Assembly (NCBI RefSeq): GCF_024679245.1
Contig: NC_090177.1
Location: 39,868,803-39,932,802 of the forward strand
Direction of reading: 5' to 3'
From: Pseudorasbora parva
Lineage: Eukaryota > Chordata > Actinopteri > Cypriniformes > Gobionidae
Length of the DNA: 64,000 nt
Positions 60,471-64,000 of the stretch are shown here, piece by piece (the stretch's first letter is position 1; each line of letters begins with the position of its first letter). The notes beneath the pieces are model-generated. The model ran no database searches and was not told where the DNA came from. It saw only the letters and a program-made list of their open reading frames with translations. Position numbers and translations under genes: made by a program.

Positions 60471-61625
60471 TGTCATATGTCATGAAACTTAATCTATTAA
60501 TCATGTTGAATCTTCATTAGTTGCTGATGCAGTAATCATTAATAAATGGGTTAGTTCACCATTAGTAATACATGAACTCAGCATATTAGCACACCCGTAT
60601 TGTAAAGTGTTACAGAGTCGTTTTTTTTATTAAAATGGTATTTTTTTAAAAATTGTAACCTGTCCATTTCTTGTTTTTCAGTCAGTGAATTAGCAGAGTA
60701 GATTTTGATGTGCTTTTTCTGCATTTCTTAATCCCCTTTGTCTGTTTCCTCAAACATCTGCTAAGTATTAATGGTAAAACACACGCGTTCATTCACCTTT
60801 ATTCGCCATGTTTGAAAGTGTGGCTCATGATGCCGGGGCGGGAGCTGTGTTTTATTTTACGAATCTTCCGGAAACTGTGATGTAAATGTGACCTATTAAA
60901 AGAAGAGGAATCTATTAGAGGCTTAATAGCTAACAACCCCCCGCACAAGTGTGGTATTAAGTCTTTCTTTCCTTCCGCTCTCCCTCTCATCCATCTCTCC
61001 GTCTGAGATTCCACTTGCAGCTAACCAGAGGACTGCATGAGAGCGGCCTATGACTAACGCTCTAAATGGCGCATTAGCGAGGCCAAAAGACAGAAAACAG
61101 ACCCATAAAAATTGATGGGGTAATGACGTCTCTTTCCCGTGGCAGGTAGCAGACAGGCCATTTCCTCACGCGACGGGACTCTCGGCACGGGGGCGGCCGA
61201 TGTGTGGAAGGTGTTGGGGTGGGCTTGAGCTGACGGCGGGGGTCAGGTCAGGTCAAACTCATTTCACCTCTCTCCATCTTACTCTCAGACTGCTGGAAGT
61301 CTCACAGAAAGAAGCAGTCTAGCTCATAATGGATGAGATCTTCATTCGATCGTCAGGACTAACTCCTGCTGGAAGTCTTGACCTGGCTTTTGAGACACTG
61401 TCGGTTCAAAGCAAAAAATTGTTCTGTTCCAAAACACCTGAATTGAAGAATGTTTCAAAATGTGATTTGAGATTGTGATTCAGAAAAGGTATAGGTAAAA
61501 GTAGTTTAATATAATTAAAAATTGACTATTTTAGAATTGAAAGCGAACAGGCAAATTCTTTCTTTCCCTTTATTTGTGAACTGTACCTTGTACCTCTAAA
61601 TACAATGTACAATACCTGTAACTTC

Positions 61626-61839
61626 TTAACCCTTAAATGCATGAATGTTTCGCCAATGATTATTACATATTGGGGTCTTCAGTGACCCGGATCAATATCT
61701 AACACAGATGGATCTCTACCTGTTGCGATAATATAAAACTCTCCTGATATTAGAGTAATAATTACAGAAGAATAAAATAAAGCATATTTTGTGACCTTTT
61801 GTAGCTTGTGAGGGTTCAGTTTGAGCAGATGTGTTATCC

Positions 61840-61895
<56 letters not shown>

Positions 61896-62285
61896 CTGTC
61901 CTCATCAGAGCTCATGTGAGTTCATTCAGTATCTGCCTCATATTCACCATCTCAAACATATTCTCAAAACTATCATCTTCAACATCTTCAGAATCAATAT
62001 TGAGCTCTCCGACAGCTTCTTCAGCAGATCCACCATCAGTGACAGTGACAGTTAAAATCCTGCTGCGCCACAAAGTGCCATTTCATTTCCCTCAAATCGT
62101 GAATGTACTGATTTCACCCTGTGCTACAAGATACACTCATCGTGCAGCTCTTCTGTCAGAAGTCGATTCAAAATTGAGCTCACGTGTATATAATGTTCGG
62201 TCCAGTGTGAGATCCTGAGGCGGCGCTGAGCTTCAGTCCGGTGTGAGACCCCGATTAGGCACAATCGGCTTAAGAACTTGCAGTA
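61626..62285 (-). mobile_element. piggyBac-like relic with acidic N-terminal coding remnant
   Basis: It starts TTAACCCTTAAATGCATGA and carries GGGTCTTCAGTGACCC. On the minus strand acidic stretches (ELNIDSEDVEDDSFENMFEM; then MSSDEDSDDD) resemble the acidic N-terminus of piggyBac-type transposases. No catalytic DDD core is present and the right border is not found. The Asp run comes from the ATC/TCA trinucleotide array. Confidence 0.4.
61841..61895. repeat. (TCA)n trinucleotide repeat, about 18 units
   Basis: Pure trinucleotide array; it reads poly-His, poly-Ile/Ser or poly-Asp depending on frame. Confidence 0.97.
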
Positions 62286-63760
62286 AACACACTCAAAGTG
62301 CTCTTTTCCTCTCTAGGCAGGTTTTTTTTTTTTAGGTTAATTCATCAAAATGTTCTTTTATATATTTGTGTGATGTTCTGTATTTCGATCGCTGCTTTAA
62401 AATGTTATGAGAAAACGGTTTACGAATGTTTATCCACCACATTACCTTTTATTTAAACCTAAATAAGAAAGCCATTGTCAGTTCGTCAGGCAGTTTTAAT
62501 TGCTTTATTATTCGACTATCAGTCGACCATAGAAAGATTCGACAATTCTGATTCGAATGTGTAAATCCTCTGTCGGGAGGACACCCCTAACATTGATTAA
62601 GTTAAACACAGTTTAAGGAGGAGCTGGGGAGGAGGTGGGACACACCCTGTTTGAGAATTGAGTGCACAGGAATCAGATCACCTGATATACACGGGGTTAG
62701 AATTTTTCCAATCAGCTGATAGCGGAGCTTGACTACGTGACCTGTCTGAAATAACGCAGAATGCTTGATTTATACCAATTTTAATATAACAAAACCATGG
62801 TTAATTTTCATAAGGGCTGCCCTAGTAGACAGTAGAATGTAAGGCAGCTCACTAGGTTTTGAAACAGAAATTCACATTCTATATATTATACTTAAAAATT
62901 GCTGGGGGTTCCTGTAAAAAATTGTTAAAAGAGTTGTCAGTGCTTGTTTGCAGCCATCTGTGTAGATTAAGACCAGAATATGGGCTGTCAAAACATAGCA
63001 AGCTACAAAACATAAAGAGAAATGACTGCACAACAATGAAAGGAAAATATACAAATGATTGCCACTTTCAATGTATTGCAATATATTGCAAAATATAAAT
63101 ATTAAATCCCATATATGTGAATATATTGCATGATATTTTCAAATATATTGCAATATATTTTTGTTTCGTAAGGCTCGTCCACTCTGCCCTGATCCGAAGC
63201 CTCTTTAGCTCTCTCAGTCATTTGCAGCACATCTTTGCCTCCAATGCCTCATTCTCATGGCTTTCCAAATTAGATGAGAAGAGACAATGAATCCTCAGAG
63301 AATATTGTAGTGGCCAGAATTATAGTTCTGCCTTTGGACATGCCCGTATGTGCCCTGACGCGCAGAGATCTAAAAATGTAACTCTGACTTTAAAGAAATG
63401 AACAACAAGGTGGTCTGACTCTGACAGACTGAATTAAAGACAACGTTGATATCTGCCCTGCTTTGTGAAAAAGGAGTGCACTCAGCTGAATGGCTATGTC
63501 CCACATGACGAACTTATACACTACTTATGCACTATGTACTCAGCCATGAACTTTACATGGTCATTTTGTCACTAAGCACTGGAATTTGATAGCCCGTCCC
63601 ACTTCACTGTCTAATTAAAGCTGCGACCGTCAAGTGCAAGAAGTGTCCAACATTTCACACTTCGTTATTTTCCGTTAATTTGGTGCATCATCCGGGTGAT
63701 TAAAGTGCACCTTTTCTTTTTGGAATTTTCTGTGTGAACTCACTACTCACACTATTTATA

Positions 63761-64000
63761 CACTGTAAAAAAATATTTTAAAAATAAGTTACCTGGTTGC
63801 CTTAAAATTTTGAGCTCATTGAAATAAAATTTTTGATTTAATACATTATTTGAGAATCGACAACCTTTATTCAAATATTATTAAAAGGTTTTGTAAGCAT
63901 ATTGTGTATTGTGTGTGTTATTTGTGATGACGCAGTGAAGCATGCCAAATAGTGCTATTTTCATGATTTATCACATTTTTTATGTGGTTCAAATACAATA
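63761..64000. mobile_element. CACTG palindromic MITE, cut by the window end
   Basis: It starts CACTGTAAAAAAATATT and contains AAGTTACCTGGTTGCC and TGAAGCATGCCAAATAGTGC, the reverse of the arm order in 21888-22284. The right end is outside. Confidence 0.85.

Noticed and set aside
61679..61915. Acidic poly-Asp protein as a host gene
   Set aside because: The Asp run is a trinucleotide array and the rest fits a piggyBac-like relic; no exon borders.

Overview
This window reads as teleost fish nuclear DNA, most likely a cyprinid. Three spliced exons of a bone morphogenetic protein gene lie on the minus strand inside dense, nested fish-type mobile DNA: DIRS, Tc1/mariner, hAT-type MITEs, an L2-like LINE, tRNA-like modules and long CA/TG arrays. 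There is no bacterial-style operon, rRNA, convincing tRNA gene or CRISPR array.

Host gene. Three coding exons of a BMP7-like gene are visible: 26897-27089 (called exon 2), 10972-11120 (exon 3) and 8985-9188 (exon 4). Each has AG/GT splice sites and the codon phases join across both introns. They encode the middle and end of the propeptide and the start of the mature chain, including the R-S-I-R cleavage site. The signal-peptide exon should lie beyond 64000 and the cystine-knot exons before base 1; I see neither in the window. Everything else is intron: intron 4 (1-8984, partial), intron 3 (9189-10971), intron 2 (11121-26896) and intron 1 (27090-64000, partial).

Intron 4 holds the best mobile element, a structurally complete DIRS retrotransposon (3224-8547). 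It has three uninterrupted overlapping ORFs (Gag-like, RT/RNase H/methyltransferase-like, tyrosine recombinase), inverted terminal repeats, and an internal complementary region that reproduces both element ends around one GTT.

Intron 2 holds decayed Tc1 copies (11.2-12.85 kb). It also holds a roughly 5.6-kb CACTG-bounded element inside a TA microsatellite, with exon-like blocks and a 0.93-kb tandem duplication (13.9-19.5 kb), and a 44-bp minisatellite of about 34 copies (24.88-26.39 kb). Nested MITEs fill much of the rest.

Intron 1 holds a Tc1 element with a single visible frameshift (28.46-29.67 kb), a fold-back element with near-identical arms (31.27-31.51 kb), and a decayed DIRS-like element carrying a nested TTA-flanked MITE (31.7-34.1 kb). 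Further along are another Tc1 (34.14-35.55 kb), an L2-like LINE (38.5-39.9 kb), a third full-length Tc1 relic (42.36-43.57 kb) and an LTR-like repeat with a 10-copy hairpin minisatellite (44.66-45.49 kb). Two MITEs have 9-bp target duplications (37.4 and 45.5 kb). Three hAT-type MITEs carry tRNA-like A/B boxes (49.5-53.1 kb), and the 59.6-60.5 kb stretch is a chain of repeats joined by CA arrays. Several stretches in between look unique and could contain regulatory DNA of the bmp7-like gene, but this cannot be established from one sequence.
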